Below, piece after piece: positions 41,842 through 50,915 of a DNA stretch of 64,000 bases. The stretch is taken from assembly GCF_043641075.1 (NCBI RefSeq), contig NZ_JBHZRC010000010.1:122291-186290 (forward strand), in the 5' to 3' direction. Position numbers and translations under genes: made by a program. Numbering within the stretch: the stretch's first letter is position 1; each line of letters begins with the position of its first letter. This DNA is from Bacillus_BD oryzisoli_A (lineage in GTDB: Bacteria > Bacillota > Bacilli > Bacillales > Cytobacillaceae). The notes below the pieces were generated by a model. The model searched no databases, was not told the DNA's origin, and saw only the letters and a program-made list of their open reading frames with translations.

Positions 41842-42017
41842 TGGAATCCTTCCTTTCATGAAAGTATCTTCCACATTTTTCCCTAATAAAAATGATTCAT
41901 ACTTAAATGGAAATAGTAAAAAAATAAAAAATATTTCACAAGGGATATTTCTTTCTTTTTTCAGCTCTATTCAAATTTTGAAGTAGATTATGCTACAGTT
42001 AATGAGAGGTGAAGTTG

Positions 42018-42827
42018 ATGCCGATTATCACAAAGATTACGACCCAGAAAAAAAATAAAGAACGCTATAATATTTTTCTCAATGAAGGAAAAGGGGAACA
42101 ATATGCATTTAGCGTGGACGAAGCAGTATTAGTAAAGTTTCAGTTGAAAAAAGGCATGGAATTGGATGAGTTTTCAATTACCGAAATTCATTACGAGGAT
42201 GATATCCGAAAAGCCTATAACCTAGCTCTTCATTATTTAACGCGAAGAATCAGATCAGAGTCAGAGGTTCGCGCTTATTTAGGAGAAAAGGAAATTGATG
42301 AGCCGATTATTCAAGAGGCTATCATTAAGCTTTATGAGTACCAGTTTCTAAATGATGAACAGTACGCCATTGCTTATGTGAGAACACAAATGAATACGAC
42401 TGATAAAGGAACTGTTTTAATCAGAAGCGAACTAAAGGAAAGAGGAATTAGTGAAAATTATATCGCTCTAGCCCTCAAAGAATATCCGTATGATTTACAA
42501 TTAGAGAAGGCAAAAATTCTTTGTGAAAAAGCCGCGCAGAAAAATAAAAAGGATTCTGAGCGGGTGCTAAAAACAAAGCTTGAACAAAAATTGATCCGAA
42601 AAGGCTTTAGCTTTGACATTATAACCAATGCTATCGAAAGTACAAATTTAGAAAGAACTGAAGATGGGATGGAGGCATTGCGTTATCAAGCTGAAAAATT
42701 ACAGCGTAAATATGTTAATGAAACGGGATATGCATACGAGCAGAAAATGAAAAGTGCACTATATCGAAAAGGTTTTTCACTGGAGCAAATTGAAGCATAT
42801 TTAAAAAATCTTGATTGGAATGAATAG
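42018..42827 (+). CDS. recX: Recombination regulator RecX
   Basis: Binds RecA filaments and limits recombination. The 269-residue protein consists of three-helix RecX repeats (YNLALHYLTRRIRSESEVRA; YEYQFLNDEQYAIAYVRTQM; later repeats to the end). The start MPIITKITTQKKNKERY matches B. subtilis RecX and follows GAGAGGTGA; the GTG nine bases earlier is within the ribosome binding site. It heads the recX-yfhH pair as in B. subtilis. Confidence 0.92.
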   Translation: MPIITKITTQKKNKERYNIFLNEGKGEQYAFSVDEAVLVKFQLKKGMELDEFSITEIHYEDDIRKAYNLALHYLTRRIRSESEVRAYLGEKEIDEPIIQEAIIKLYEYQFLNDEQYAIAYVRTQMNTTDKGTVLIRSELKERGISENYIALALKEYPYDLQLEKAKILCEKAAQKNKKDSERVLKTKLEQKLIRKGFSFDIITNAIESTNLERTEDGMEALRYQAEKLQRKYVNETGYAYEQKMKSALYRKGFSLEQIEAYLKNLDWNE

Positions 42828-42914
42828 GAAAAACGCTTTTGTTTCTTATTCCATACTTTTTTATTATACTAAAATATAGGTTATATAGGTTCGCAAAGAA
42901 AAGGGGATGGTTTC

Positions 42915-43241
42915 ATGCAATCACAAGAGAAGAGATACAGCCAGTTATCGCCATATGAACTGCATCAGGAGATTGCTCAGTTACATGAAAAGGCAAGGAA
43001 GGCAGAGCAAATGGGTATGGTAAATGAGTTTGCTGTATTGGAAAGAAAGGCAGCTATGGCCAAGGCCTATTTATTAGACCCAAATGATTTTATTCCTGGG
43101 GAGATTTATCAGATTGAAGGAGCGCCAGGTGCTTATTTTAAAATAAGCTATTTAAATGGTGTGTTTGCTTGGGGGCATCGCTTGAGAAATGGGGAGGAAG
43201 AAGAAGCATTGCCAATCTCCATGCTGGTAAAGCTCCAGTAA
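42915..43241 (+). CDS. yfhH: YfhH (DUF1811) protein
   Basis: A 108-residue cytoplasmic protein: an N-terminal helical hairpin (SPYELHQEIAQLHEKARKAE) and a C-terminal small beta barrel (GEIYQIEGAPGAYFKISYLN). Family DUF1811, function unknown. It follows recX as in B. subtilis. AAAGGGGATGG precedes ATG. Confidence 0.87.
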   Translation: MQSQEKRYSQLSPYELHQEIAQLHEKARKAEQMGMVNEFAVLERKAAMAKAYLLDPNDFIPGEIYQIEGAPGAYFKISYLNGVFAWGHRLRNGEEEEALPISMLVKLQ

Positions 43242-43351
43242 GGGAGTTAGTCCTTACTGAAGCATTATGCTGGTGGAATTCATTGTATATTTTTTTTAGC
43301 CCCAAAGCCAGTGGAGAAAAGATGAAACGGGCGTCTTCCGCATCTTTGTTT

Positions 43352-43525
43352 TTAAAATAAATTTGATGTATCGATGTCTCTATTGGAAGATGCTCGCATT
43401 CTTTCCTGCGGATGTGTATTAATGGTTCCGTCAGCTCGTTTAGAGGCATACTCTGCTTTTGCACGAGGTTCCCCCTCTAATTTATTATTACTTAGATTAG
43501 GAAAACCCTTTTGTTTATTACGCAT
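43352..43525 (-). CDS. sspK: Small acid-soluble spore protein K
   Basis: A 57-residue minor SASP made in the forespore. MRNKQKGFPNLSNNKLEGEP, then RAKAEYASKRADGTINTHPQERMRAS, matches SspK; the C-terminal extension (SNRDIDTSNLF) is longer than the roughly 50 residues of B. subtilis. AGGAGG precedes the ATG at 43525; the frame extends to 43564 without a signal. Convergent with yfhH. Confidence 0.9.
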   Translation of the reverse strand: MRNKQKGFPNLSNNKLEGEPRAKAEYASKRADGTINTHPQERMRASSNRDIDTSNLF

Positions 43526-43676
43526 GTAAAAACCTCCTGAATGCGGGATAAGAACCGTGATCAAGAAGAATCATTCTTAATCACTTACGATTAGTATGTT
43601 CAGCCAATGGATAGCTATTACTCGTTTTACTGCTTAATTTATGGAAAAGTCGAAAGTCGCGTAATCAGGAATCAAA

Positions 43677-43704
43677 AAAGCGATGTCTTTAACGACATCG
43701 CTTT
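43677..43704 (-). terminator. Terminator of yfhP
   Basis: AAAGCGATGTC / GACATCGCTTT stem; on the minus strand it is followed by TTTTTTGATT. It begins at the yfhP stop codon. Confidence 0.8.
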
Positions 43705-44683
43705 AACTTGGAATAATATCCAGTTTTTTACGGAGTTTTTCCTCGCTGAAAATCCAGCCGGTATATGAAGTGGTAATGTTCAATTCTAAATCAAGATGGA
43801 CAACCGCTACGAACGGATAATAATCCTTGCTTCGATAGCGTAAGTCAATAAAACGAACTTCATAATGGTCATCGTATTCATCAACCTCCCAACGATATAC
43901 AGGCGAGAAGGATAGAAATGCTGCTAAATTTTCATCCTTTTTTGCAGCCTCTATAACAGGTGTTTCAGGGACCTCAATACGATTGAACTGATCTAATATT
44001 TGTACTTGTCTATTTACGGACCGTCCGACAAAAAATTGATGTTTATTCATCACTGCAATTTTCCATTGATTATGCTTCATCGTTGGAGCTATGATAATTT
44101 CAGTGGCATCAGGAATCCTTTGCAGAACCTTCTTATAAACATTTTGTCTTGCGATGAAGCGGACAATATAATAGACCACCAATATTGCGTATATGACGGC
44201 AAAGGTATATCCGGGATCTGTACCAAATCCCCATAAAATTAAACCGAGTACATGTATCGCGAAAATGAACGGATCAAAGGTGTTGATTACACCAAGCGCC
44301 ACCCATTTTGCGGAGAAAGGCCGTAATGCTTGTGTACCATAAGCGTTAAAAATATCGACAAAGACATGCAGGAAAACAGCTAGAAATGTCCAAAGCCATA
44401 GATGAAATAAATCAGCTGCTGGAAAAAATGGATAAACGACTGCAATTATACCTATTGGCCAGATAAGAACTGCTGGAATTGAATGTGTGATTCCACGGTG
44501 ATTGCGGATATAGATGGCATTGTTTCTTAGTTTCAATACTGTATCAATATCAGGTGCCTGCGAGCCAACTATTACTGAAATTAATACACTTGTGGCTGTA
44601 GCCGAGCTCCCAGCTACAACGGGATCAAGAGTTGCCAGACCGCCAAGGGCTAGTCCCATAACGACATGTGTACCTGTATCCAA
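43703..44683 (-). CDS. yfhP: YfhP, YdjM-family membrane metal-dependent hydrolase
   Basis: A 326-residue protein: about four to five membrane helices in the N-terminal half with the YdjM-family motifs TGTHVVMGLA, DIDTVL, HRGITHS and HVFVDIFN, and a soluble C-terminal domain. The histidine/aspartate motifs suggest a phospholipase-like metal site in the membrane; substrate unknown. TTG start eight bases after AAGGAGG. Divergent from mutY as yfhP is in B. subtilis. Confidence 0.87.
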   Translation of the reverse strand: MDTGTHVVMGLALGGLATLDPVVAGSSATATSVLISVIVGSQAPDIDTVLKLRNNAIYIRNHRGITHSIPAVLIWPIGIIAVVYPFFPAADLFHLWLWTFLAVFLHVFVDIFNAYGTQALRPFSAKWVALGVINTFDPFIFAIHVLGLILWGFGTDPGYTFAVIYAILVVYYIVRFIARQNVYKKVLQRIPDATEIIIAPTMKHNQWKIAVMNKHQFFVGRSVNRQVQILDQFNRIEVPETPVIEAAKKDENLAAFLSFSPVYRWEVDEYDDHYEVRFIDLRYRSKDYYPFVAVVHLDLELNITTSYTGWIFSEEKLRKKLDIIPS

Positions 44684-44960
44684 GGAAGAAACCTCCTTAA
44701 TTCGGTATTTACAGTGGGGACAAACTATAGATACATATATCAGCTTTACCCCACACCACTATTTATAGCAGCTTAATAATGGAAAACAACATTCAATATT
44801 TTCTATATATTAAGTGTATCAGAATATCTTTGCTTTGACTGAGAAAAATATGTATTTTTAACGATAAAAATTTAACTATTACGTTTAATCATTTACCTTA
44901 ATGAATCCACATTAATAATATTACCCAATTTTATATGTTTAACATCCTGGAGGAACAAAA

Positions 44961-46052
44961 GTGACGAAAAATTACTTGGAAAATTTAGATAAGGTTGATA
45001 GACAAGAGTTTCGTCAGGATTTGATCGGCTGGTTTGTGAAAGAAATGCGAGATCTTCCATGGCGAAAGGATCAAGACCCTTATAAAATTTGGGTCTCTGA
45101 GATTATGCTGCAGCAGACAAGAGTGGATACGGTGATTCCTTATTTTAACCGCTTTATGGAGCAGTTTCCGACAATTGAAGCATTGTCAAAGGCTGAAGAG
45201 GAGAAAGTATTAAAGGCATGGGAAGGTCTTGGTTATTATTCAAGAGCCCGGAACTTACATTCTGCCGTCAAAGAGGTTCATGAAAAATATGATGGGAGAG
45301 TCCCTGACGATCCAAAAGAAATAGCAGCTTTAAAAGGAGTCGGTCCGTATACAGCAGGTGCTATTTTAAGTCAGGCATACGGAATACCAGAGCCTGCCGT
45401 AGATGGTAATGTGATGCGAGTCCTATCCCGTATATTGTTGATAGAGGATGATATCGCTAAAGCATCATCACGAAAAATATTTGAAAAAGCAGTTAGAGAG
45501 CTAATTTCCCATGAAAATCCATCTTATTTTAATCAGGCTCTAATGGAGCTTGGAGCAATTGTTTGTACGCCAACATCGCCATCCTGTCTGCTATGTCCTG
45601 TTCGCGAGCATTGTGTAGCATTTCATGAAGGGGTACAACATGAATTACCTGTAAAAACAAAAAATAAAAAGCTTCGTGAAGTACACTTGGCAGCAGCTGT
45701 CTTAAAAGATGATGAAGGACGGACGTTGATCCATAAAAGAGACGAAAAGGGTTTACTCGCGAATTTATGGGAATTCCCAAATATTGAAATCCATTTACCG
45801 TTTAAAACGGAAAAAGAGCAACTAAAGGAAGTATTGAAATCAGAATACGGAGCCGAGATTGATTTGGGAGAAATGGTGGGGACAATAGATCATGTTTTTT
45901 CCCACTTAACATGGACTATACATGTATATGAAGGCAGAATTAACCTTTTAAAAGAAGAAAAGCCCGATTTAAAAATGGTTACAGCTGAGCAGATAGAAAG
46001 TTATCCATTTCCTGTCTCCCATCAAAAAATGATCAAGCAGTTCTATAAATAA
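44961..46052 (+). CDS. mutY: A/G-specific adenine glycosylase MutY
   Basis: Removes adenine mispaired with 8-oxoguanine. The 363-residue protein has the catalytic-region helix-hairpin-helix LKGVGPYTAGAILSQAYG, the catalytic Asp in PAVDGNVMRV, the 4Fe-4S loop C-x6-C-x2-C-x5-C (CTPTSPSCLLCPVREHC) and a C-terminal NUDIX-like 8-oxoG recognition domain (about 230-360). GTG start after GGAGGAAC. The upstream 44684-44960 is AT-rich with no gene. Confidence 0.95.
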   Translation: MTKNYLENLDKVDRQEFRQDLIGWFVKEMRDLPWRKDQDPYKIWVSEIMLQQTRVDTVIPYFNRFMEQFPTIEALSKAEEEKVLKAWEGLGYYSRARNLHSAVKEVHEKYDGRVPDDPKEIAALKGVGPYTAGAILSQAYGIPEPAVDGNVMRVLSRILLIEDDIAKASSRKIFEKAVRELISHENPSYFNQALMELGAIVCTPTSPSCLLCPVREHCVAFHEGVQHELPVKTKNKKLREVHLAAAVLKDDEGRTLIHKRDEKGLLANLWEFPNIEIHLPFKTEKEQLKEVLKSEYGAEIDLGEMVGTIDHVFSHLTWTIHVYEGRINLLKEEKPDLKMVTAEQIESYPFPVSHQKMIKQFYK

Positions 46053-46058
46053 ATATAC

Positions 46059-46119
46059 GGTGTCAGGCACCACGAAAGGACATTTGCATGGCATTTGTCT
46101 TTTTGTGGTGCCTGACACC
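46059..46119. repeat. GGTGTCAGGCACC palindromic repeat, copy 3
   Basis: Same arms as copies 1 and 2, with inner inverted segments around GACATTTGC / GCATTTGTC. Between convergent mutY and yfhS, starting seven bases after the mutY stop and ending three bases before the yfhS stop. Confidence 0.88.
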
Positions 46120-46121
46120 CA

Positions 46122-46346
46122 TTAATCAAAGGTCACACTTGTTCCATGTGTGTAATCAGCTTCATTTCGTTTAAAGCTGTTCCGATTATGCATTTCTTCA
46201 ATGATTTCCCGGTAGATGGATTGCCCTTCTACATTTAGATAAGGCAAGATTTGCTGAAACGATTGATGGAAAAAGGCAAGCTCACTGTCTTGCCAATCTG
46301 ACTTTGACATCATGGAAAGCTCGGTCATATCCCTGCCAACATACAT
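46122..46346 (-). CDS. yfhS: YfhS-like protein
   Basis: A 74-residue protein of unknown function (MYVGRDMTELSMMSKSDWQD; C-terminal ADYTHGTSVTFD). Length and neighbours (mutY, fabL) match B. subtilis YfhS, possibly a sporulation gene. ATG 46346 is selected because AAAGGAAG lies upstream at suitable spacing; the TTG at 46364 is ahead of it. Confidence 0.75.
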   Translation of the reverse strand: MYVGRDMTELSMMSKSDWQDSELAFFHQSFQQILPYLNVEGQSIYREIIEEMHNRNSFKRNEADYTHGTSVTFD

Positions 46347-46554
46347 ACCATTTCTTCCTTTCAATAATTAATTTGAACCTACCCCTATTGTCCTTAACCT
46401 CATTGCCATCTATACATGAAAAAGTTAAAATAATAGGAAAAGTAGAGGCCTCCTGTTCATTGGCGCATGACTTGATTTGATAGCGCCTGAGCTGGAACAT
46501 CAGTTCTATAACTGAAATAAATACATAGGTCTTTTATTAAGAAGGGAAAAAGAG

Positions 46555-47298
46555 ATGACACAAAAAGTAGCGCTTGTAACCGGCAGTAGTCGAGGAATTG
46601 GAAAAGCAACAGCCATAAGGCTTGCAAAGGAAGGCTATGATCTTGTAATTAATTATGCCCGCAGTAAAAAGGGCGCCCTTGAAACGGCTGCAGAAATTGA
46701 GGCTTTAGGGAGAAAAGCATTGATAGTAAAAGCAAACGTTGGGGATGTAGAAAAAATAAAACTGCTTTTTGAAACGATTAAAAATGAATATGGACGGCTT
46801 GATGTTTTCGTCAATAATGCAGCTTCAGGCGTACAGCGGCCTTTAATGGAGCTTGAAGAATCACACTGGGATTGGACGATGAACATAAACAGTAAAGCAT
46901 TATTATTTTGTGCACAAGAGGCAGCCAAGCTCATGGATCAGGGTGGAAAGATTGTCAGTATCAGCTCGCTAGGCTCCATACGTTATTTAAAGAACTACAC
47001 AGTGGTAGGAGTCTCAAAAGCTGCCCTAGAAGCACTGACACGTTATTTGGCTGTTGAGCTTGCTGACAGAAATATTATTGTGAACGCTGTTTCCGGCGGA
47101 GCTGTTGACACTGAAGCTCTAAAATCTTTTCCAAATCGTGAAGAGCTTCTTAATGAAGCGAAGGAAAAAACGCCTGCAGGCAGAATGGTTGAAATTGATG
47201 ATATGGTTAATACCATTATGTTTTTATTGTCTGAACAATCGAGTATGATCCGTGGTCAAACCATTATCGTGGATGGTGGTATTTCGCTCTTAGTTTAA
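46555..47298 (+). CDS. fabL: Enoyl-ACP reductase III, FabL
   Basis: NADPH-dependent reduction of enoyl-ACP in fatty acid elongation. The 247-residue short-chain dehydrogenase has TGSSRGIGKATA for cofactor binding, NNAASG and the Y-x6-K catalytic pair (YTVVGVSK) that separates FabL from ordinary Y-x3-K reductases. FabL enzymes are resistant to triclosan. GAAGGGAAAAAGAG precedes ATG. Position between yfhS and sspE agrees with B. subtilis. Confidence 0.93.
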   Translation: MTQKVALVTGSSRGIGKATAIRLAKEGYDLVINYARSKKGALETAAEIEALGRKALIVKANVGDVEKIKLLFETIKNEYGRLDVFVNNAASGVQRPLMELEESHWDWTMNINSKALLFCAQEAAKLMDQGGKIVSISSLGSIRYLKNYTVVGVSKAALEALTRYLAVELADRNIIVNAVSGGAVDTEALKSFPNREELLNEAKEKTPAGRMVEIDDMVNTIMFLLSEQSSMIRGQTIIVDGGISLLV

Positions 47299-47387
47299 GT
47301 TTCTTTTCGCATTGATAAAAATTATAAAATTTTTACGGATAGTTTCCTCCATGCTTGGTTAAATTAATGAGCGTGGAGGTGATTTCA

Positions 47388-47591
47388 ATGGCAAACAGAC
47401 CAAATCAAACTCAATCTGGAACTAACATCCAGCAAGTGAGACAACAAAATGCACAGTCTGCTTCTGGACAAGGCCAATTCGGCACTGAATTTGCAAGTGA
47501 AACAGATGTTCAAGAAGTAAGACAACGCAATGCTCAATCTGAAGCAAATAAAGCTCAAAACTCCGGCCAATTTGGCGGACAAAACAGCTAA
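47388..47591 (+). CDS. sspE: Gamma-type small acid-soluble spore protein
   Basis: A 67-residue SASP rich in Q, N, A and G with two repeats: QVRQQNAQSASGQGQFGTEF and EVRQRNAQSEANKAQNSGQF. Gamma-SASP is an amino acid store degraded at germination. TGGAGGTGATT lies before ATG 47388; the frame extends 11 codons upstream without need. Followed by a strong terminator. Confidence 0.93.
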   Translation: MANRPNQTQSGTNIQQVRQQNAQSASGQGQFGTEFASETDVQEVRQRNAQSEANKAQNSGQFGGQNS

Positions 47592-47606
47592 TACTTATCT
47601 TAAAGT

Positions 47607-47642
47607 GAAAAGACACTCTTGAATCGGAAAGAGTGTCTTTTC
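47607..47642 (+). terminator. Terminator after sspE
   Basis: GAAAAGACACTCTT pairs with AAGAGTGTCTTTTC (14 bp). The following gap to 47894 is AT-rich; nothing else is definite. Confidence 0.88.
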
Positions 47643-47894
47643 ATGTTCAAATAATTGCTAGAAGTCATATACCCATTTGCTGGATATTACGTATATAATA
47701 AATGTATAGTATTTTCATTTGTTAAAATTTATTTCTTTTCATTTTATTATGGGATGCTTTTTTTCGACAAAAATTCTTTACATTCAGCACAACTAGTCAA
47801 AGGAATGAAGAAAAAGAGAACGAATACATAAGGAAGAAGAAAAGACCCACAGAATCTTTCGTTCTAGTGGAAATTAAATAGGCGGGTGGTAAGT

Positions 47895-48149
47895 GTGAAA
47901 GAATTCAACCGTTTAGTAACAGAGCAGATGAAAACAATGGACCGGCTATTATATTTACAGAGTGAGCTGGAACGATGTCAAGAAATTGAGGAGCAATTAA
48001 AGGAAATACAGCAGGGAACAAAGCTTGAATGTGTTCAAGGTGAAATCAAAAAGATGAATGAAGAACTTAAGGAAATTCAACGAATCTTTGAACAGCAAAC
48101 AGAGGAAGTTATTCGTTCCTATCAGGAAATAAATGTAACTGCAGGGTAG
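47895..48149 (+). CDS. ygaB: YgaB-like coiled-coil protein
   Basis: An 84-residue protein, nearly all charged helix (LLYLQSELERCQEIEEQLKE), likely a coiled coil. Function unknown; the position between sspE and ygaC matches B. subtilis ygaB. GTG 47895 lies six bases after GGGTGG; the frame extends three codons upstream. Confidence 0.75.
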   Translation: MKEFNRLVTEQMKTMDRLLYLQSELERCQEIEEQLKEIQQGTKLECVQGEIKKMNEELKEIQRIFEQQTEEVIRSYQEINVTAG

Positions 48150-48195
48150 ATAGAGCGGAAAATGATAATTAAAATAGTACAGGAATTAAAAAAAT

Positions 48196-48228
48196 AAACA
48201 GTCATTGATGAAAATCAATGGCTGTTTT
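48196..48228 (+). terminator. Terminator after ygaB
   Basis: AAACAGTCATTGAT pairs with ATCAATGGCTGTTT (G-U allowed), then TTGTTTT. Confidence 0.8.
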
Positions 48229-48397
48229 GTTTTAAATTCTTTTGGAAACCGTTATAATAGTAGAAAATAGGAATTGTTCTTTGTTGCCTGTATATTTAAT
48301 TAAATAGTATAACTGACAGTCTTTTTTTAACAAAGTTATATACGTAAAAAACAATTGAAAGGTTACAAAGTGTCCGGTAACGAAAGTAGGGGAAATA

Positions 48398-48928
48398 ATG
48401 GGCGTACCCATCGAAGGTGAACCAGTACAAATTCATAGCTTTAAGCATAATGGGCACATCCATCGCATATGGGACGAAACGACTGTGTTAAAGGGTTCGC
48501 AAAACATGGTAATTGGCGGAAACGATCGTACGATTGTAACGGAGTCTGATGGAAGAACCTGGGTAACAAGAGAACCCGCTATTACATATTTTCATTCACA
48601 GCATTGGTTTAATATCATTGGAATGTTACGGGAAGACGGAATTTACTACTATTGTAATTTAAGTTCTCCTTTTATCTATGATGGAGAGGCTATAAAGTAT
48701 ATCGATTACGATTTAGACATTAAAGTATTCCCTGATATGACCTTTCATTTACTTGATGAAGATGAGTATGAGCGGCATCGAAAAGAAATGAATTACCCAG
48801 ATGTAATCGATCAAATTTTAAAAGCCAATGTTGATACATTAATCCAGTGGATTCGTCAGCGAAAAGGACCATTTGCTGCAGATTTTATTGATACATGGTA
48901 TGAGCGATATTTAACGTACAGAAGATAA
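48398..48928 (+). CDS. ygaC: YgaC, DUF402 nucleoside phosphatase-like
   Basis: A 176-residue DUF402 protein. EGEPVQIHSFKHNGHIHRIW begins the fold; YYCNLSSPFIYDGEAIKYID and the DYDLDIKVFPD region carry the conserved acidic metal ligands. Some homologs hydrolyse nucleoside tri- and diphosphates; activity here is inferred from family. AGGGG precedes ATG. Followed by a terminator and ygaD, as in B. subtilis. Confidence 0.87.
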   Translation: MGVPIEGEPVQIHSFKHNGHIHRIWDETTVLKGSQNMVIGGNDRTIVTESDGRTWVTREPAITYFHSQHWFNIIGMLREDGIYYYCNLSSPFIYDGEAIKYIDYDLDIKVFPDMTFHLLDEDEYERHRKEMNYPDVIDQILKANVDTLIQWIRQRKGPFAADFIDTWYERYLTYRR

Positions 48929-48940
48929 TACAAGCTGCAA

Positions 48941-48972
48941 AACCACCTGTTGATTTGATTCAGCAGGTTTTT
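48941..48972 (+). terminator. Terminator after ygaC
   Basis: CCTGTTG pairs with CAGCAGG (one G-U), then TTTTTAT. Confidence 0.65.
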
Positions 48973-49086
48973 ATGTGAAAGTCTTTGCTAACTATGTTGA
49001 TGGAAAGCTACTGTATACATTTGCAGCAGATATGTAATACCGTATTTGAAACATCACAACAGAGAACATATAAGGTGGGGGGAAAC

Positions 49087-50841
49087 TTGGGCAGTATACG
49101 ACGTTATCTACATTTTGTAAAACCTTACAGCCTCCAAATAATCTGGACGATCATCATTGGAATCGTCAAATTCGCCATTCCATTAATGATACCGTTACTT
49201 ATTAAGTATGTCTTGGACGAAATTGTCGCCAACGATGCGATGTCAAAGTCGGACAAAATTGATCATTTATTAATCATTATGGCTGTTATGATTGTTATAT
49301 TTGTCTTTTTACGTCCGCCGATTGAGTATTATCGGCAATATTTTGCTCAATGGACATCAAGTAAAATCCTCTATGATATCCGTGACCGTCTTTTTACTCA
49401 TATTCAGAAGCTCAGCTTTAAATATTACTCTAATACAAGAACAGGCGAAGTCATTTCAAGAGTCATTAATGACGTAGAGCAAACGAAAACCTTTGTCGTG
49501 ACAGGTCTGATGAATTTATGGCTCGATTTAGCTACCATTGTTATTGCAATTGCAATTATGTTTACGATGGATGTTACTTTAACGCTTGTATCGATTATCC
49601 TGTTCCCTTTTTATGCTTTTTCTGTTAAATACTTCTTTGGGAATTTGCGTGCCTTAACAAGAAAGCGCTCGCAGGCGCTTGCAGAGGTTCAAAGCTATTT
49701 ACATGAGCGCGTACAAGGGATGCCTGTTATCAAAAGCTTTGCCATCGAGGACTTTGAACAAAAAAAGTTTGATGAACAGAACAGTAACTTTTTAGATAAG
49801 GCAATTGATCATACACGTTGGAATGCCAAAGCTTTTGCGGTTGTTAATACGATTACTGATATTGCTCCGCTGCTTGTTATTGGTGTGTCAGGCTACCAGG
49901 TAATCAATGGTGACTTAACGGTTGGTTCAATGGTGGCATTCATTGCTTATATTGACAGGCTGTATAACCCATTACGCCGTCTTGTTAATTCCTCAACTAC
50001 ACTGACGCAGTCATTTGCCTCAATGGATCGAGTTTTTGAATTAATGGATGAAAAATATGATATCGAAGACCTGCCGGATTCAATTGAATGTAAAGATGTA
50101 AAGGGACATATTGTATTCGATCATGTTGACTTTTCCTATAATGACAATCAACTAGAAGATGCTGTTCTAAAGGATATCACCTTAGATGTACAAAAGGGTG
50201 AAACCATTGCTTTTGTTGGGATGAGCGGCGGAGGGAAGTCGTCCTTAGTTAGTTTAATTCCCCGGTTTTATGATGTAACGAGCGGGAGGATTCTTTTGGA
50301 TGACAAGGATATTCGTTCATTTAAAGTACGGTCTCTAAGGGATAAAATAGGGATGGTGCACCAGGATAATATTCTTTTTAGTGAATCAGTTAAAGAAAAT
50401 ATTCTGTTGGGTAATCCGCTTGCAACGGATGAAGCTGTGATCGAAGCAGCCAAAGCAGCAAATGCTCATGAATTTATTATGAATCTACCTGAAGGCTATG
50501 ATACGAAGGTAGGAGAACGTGGTGTTAAATTATCCGGCGGGCAAAAACAGAGGGTTGCCATTGCACGCGTATTTTTGAAAAATCCACCTATTCTAGTGCT
50601 GGATGAAGCGACCTCTGCGCTAGACCTGGAAAGTGAGCATCAGATTCAAGAAACACTTGATAAATTAGCTAAGGACCGGACAACATTTGTTGTCGCACAT
50701 CGTCTTTCAACGATCACACATGCGGATCGGATTGTCTTAATCGAGCATGGGAAAATTGTTGAAATTGGCAGCCATGAAGAACTAATGGCATTGCAGGGTC
50801 ATTATTATAAGCTCTTTCAGGTTCAGCAGCTTGAGCAATAA
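49087..50841 (+). CDS. ygaD: ABC exporter, fused permease-ATPase (YgaD)
   Basis: A 584-residue half-transporter that should work as a homodimer, exporting lipids, peptides or drugs. Six membrane helices (about 15-310) precede the ATPase: Walker A GMSGGGKSS, signature LSGGQKQR, Walker B ILVLDEAT and H-loop VAHRLS. The frame starts at 48985, but TTG 49087 follows AAGGTGGGGGG and begins GSIRRYLHFVKPY, the family N-terminus. Position agrees with ygaD of B. subtilis. Substrate unknown. Confidence 0.9.
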   Translation: MGSIRRYLHFVKPYSLQIIWTIIIGIVKFAIPLMIPLLIKYVLDEIVANDAMSKSDKIDHLLIIMAVMIVIFVFLRPPIEYYRQYFAQWTSSKILYDIRDRLFTHIQKLSFKYYSNTRTGEVISRVINDVEQTKTFVVTGLMNLWLDLATIVIAIAIMFTMDVTLTLVSIILFPFYAFSVKYFFGNLRALTRKRSQALAEVQSYLHERVQGMPVIKSFAIEDFEQKKFDEQNSNFLDKAIDHTRWNAKAFAVVNTITDIAPLLVIGVSGYQVINGDLTVGSMVAFIAYIDRLYNPLRRLVNSSTTLTQSFASMDRVFELMDEKYDIEDLPDSIECKDVKGHIVFDHVDFSYNDNQLEDAVLKDITLDVQKGETIAFVGMSGGGKSSLVSLIPRFYDVTSGRILLDDKDIRSFKVRSLRDKIGMVHQDNILFSESVKENILLGNPLATDEAVIEAAKAANAHEFIMNLPEGYDTKVGERGVKLSGGQKQRVAIARVFLKNPPILVLDEATSALDLESEHQIQETLDKLAKDRTTFVVAHRLSTITHADRIVLIEHGKIVEIGSHEELMALQGHYYKLFQVQQLEQ

Positions 50842-50868
50842 GCTTGAGATTAGAAAATGGAATAGAAT

Positions 50869-50909
50869 AAAAAACAAGCAGCTGGTTCTATATCAGCTGC
50901 TTGTTTTTT
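50869..50909. terminator. Bidirectional terminator between ygaD and ygaE
   Basis: AAAAAACAAGCAGCTG / CAGCTGCTTGTTTTTT, 16-bp perfect stem between convergent genes. Confidence 0.92.
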
Positions 50910-50915
50910 CGTTCG

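Noticed and set aside
43138..43464. Minus-strand frame across yfhH and sspK
   Set aside because: It overlaps two conserved genes in other frames and has no ribosome binding site.
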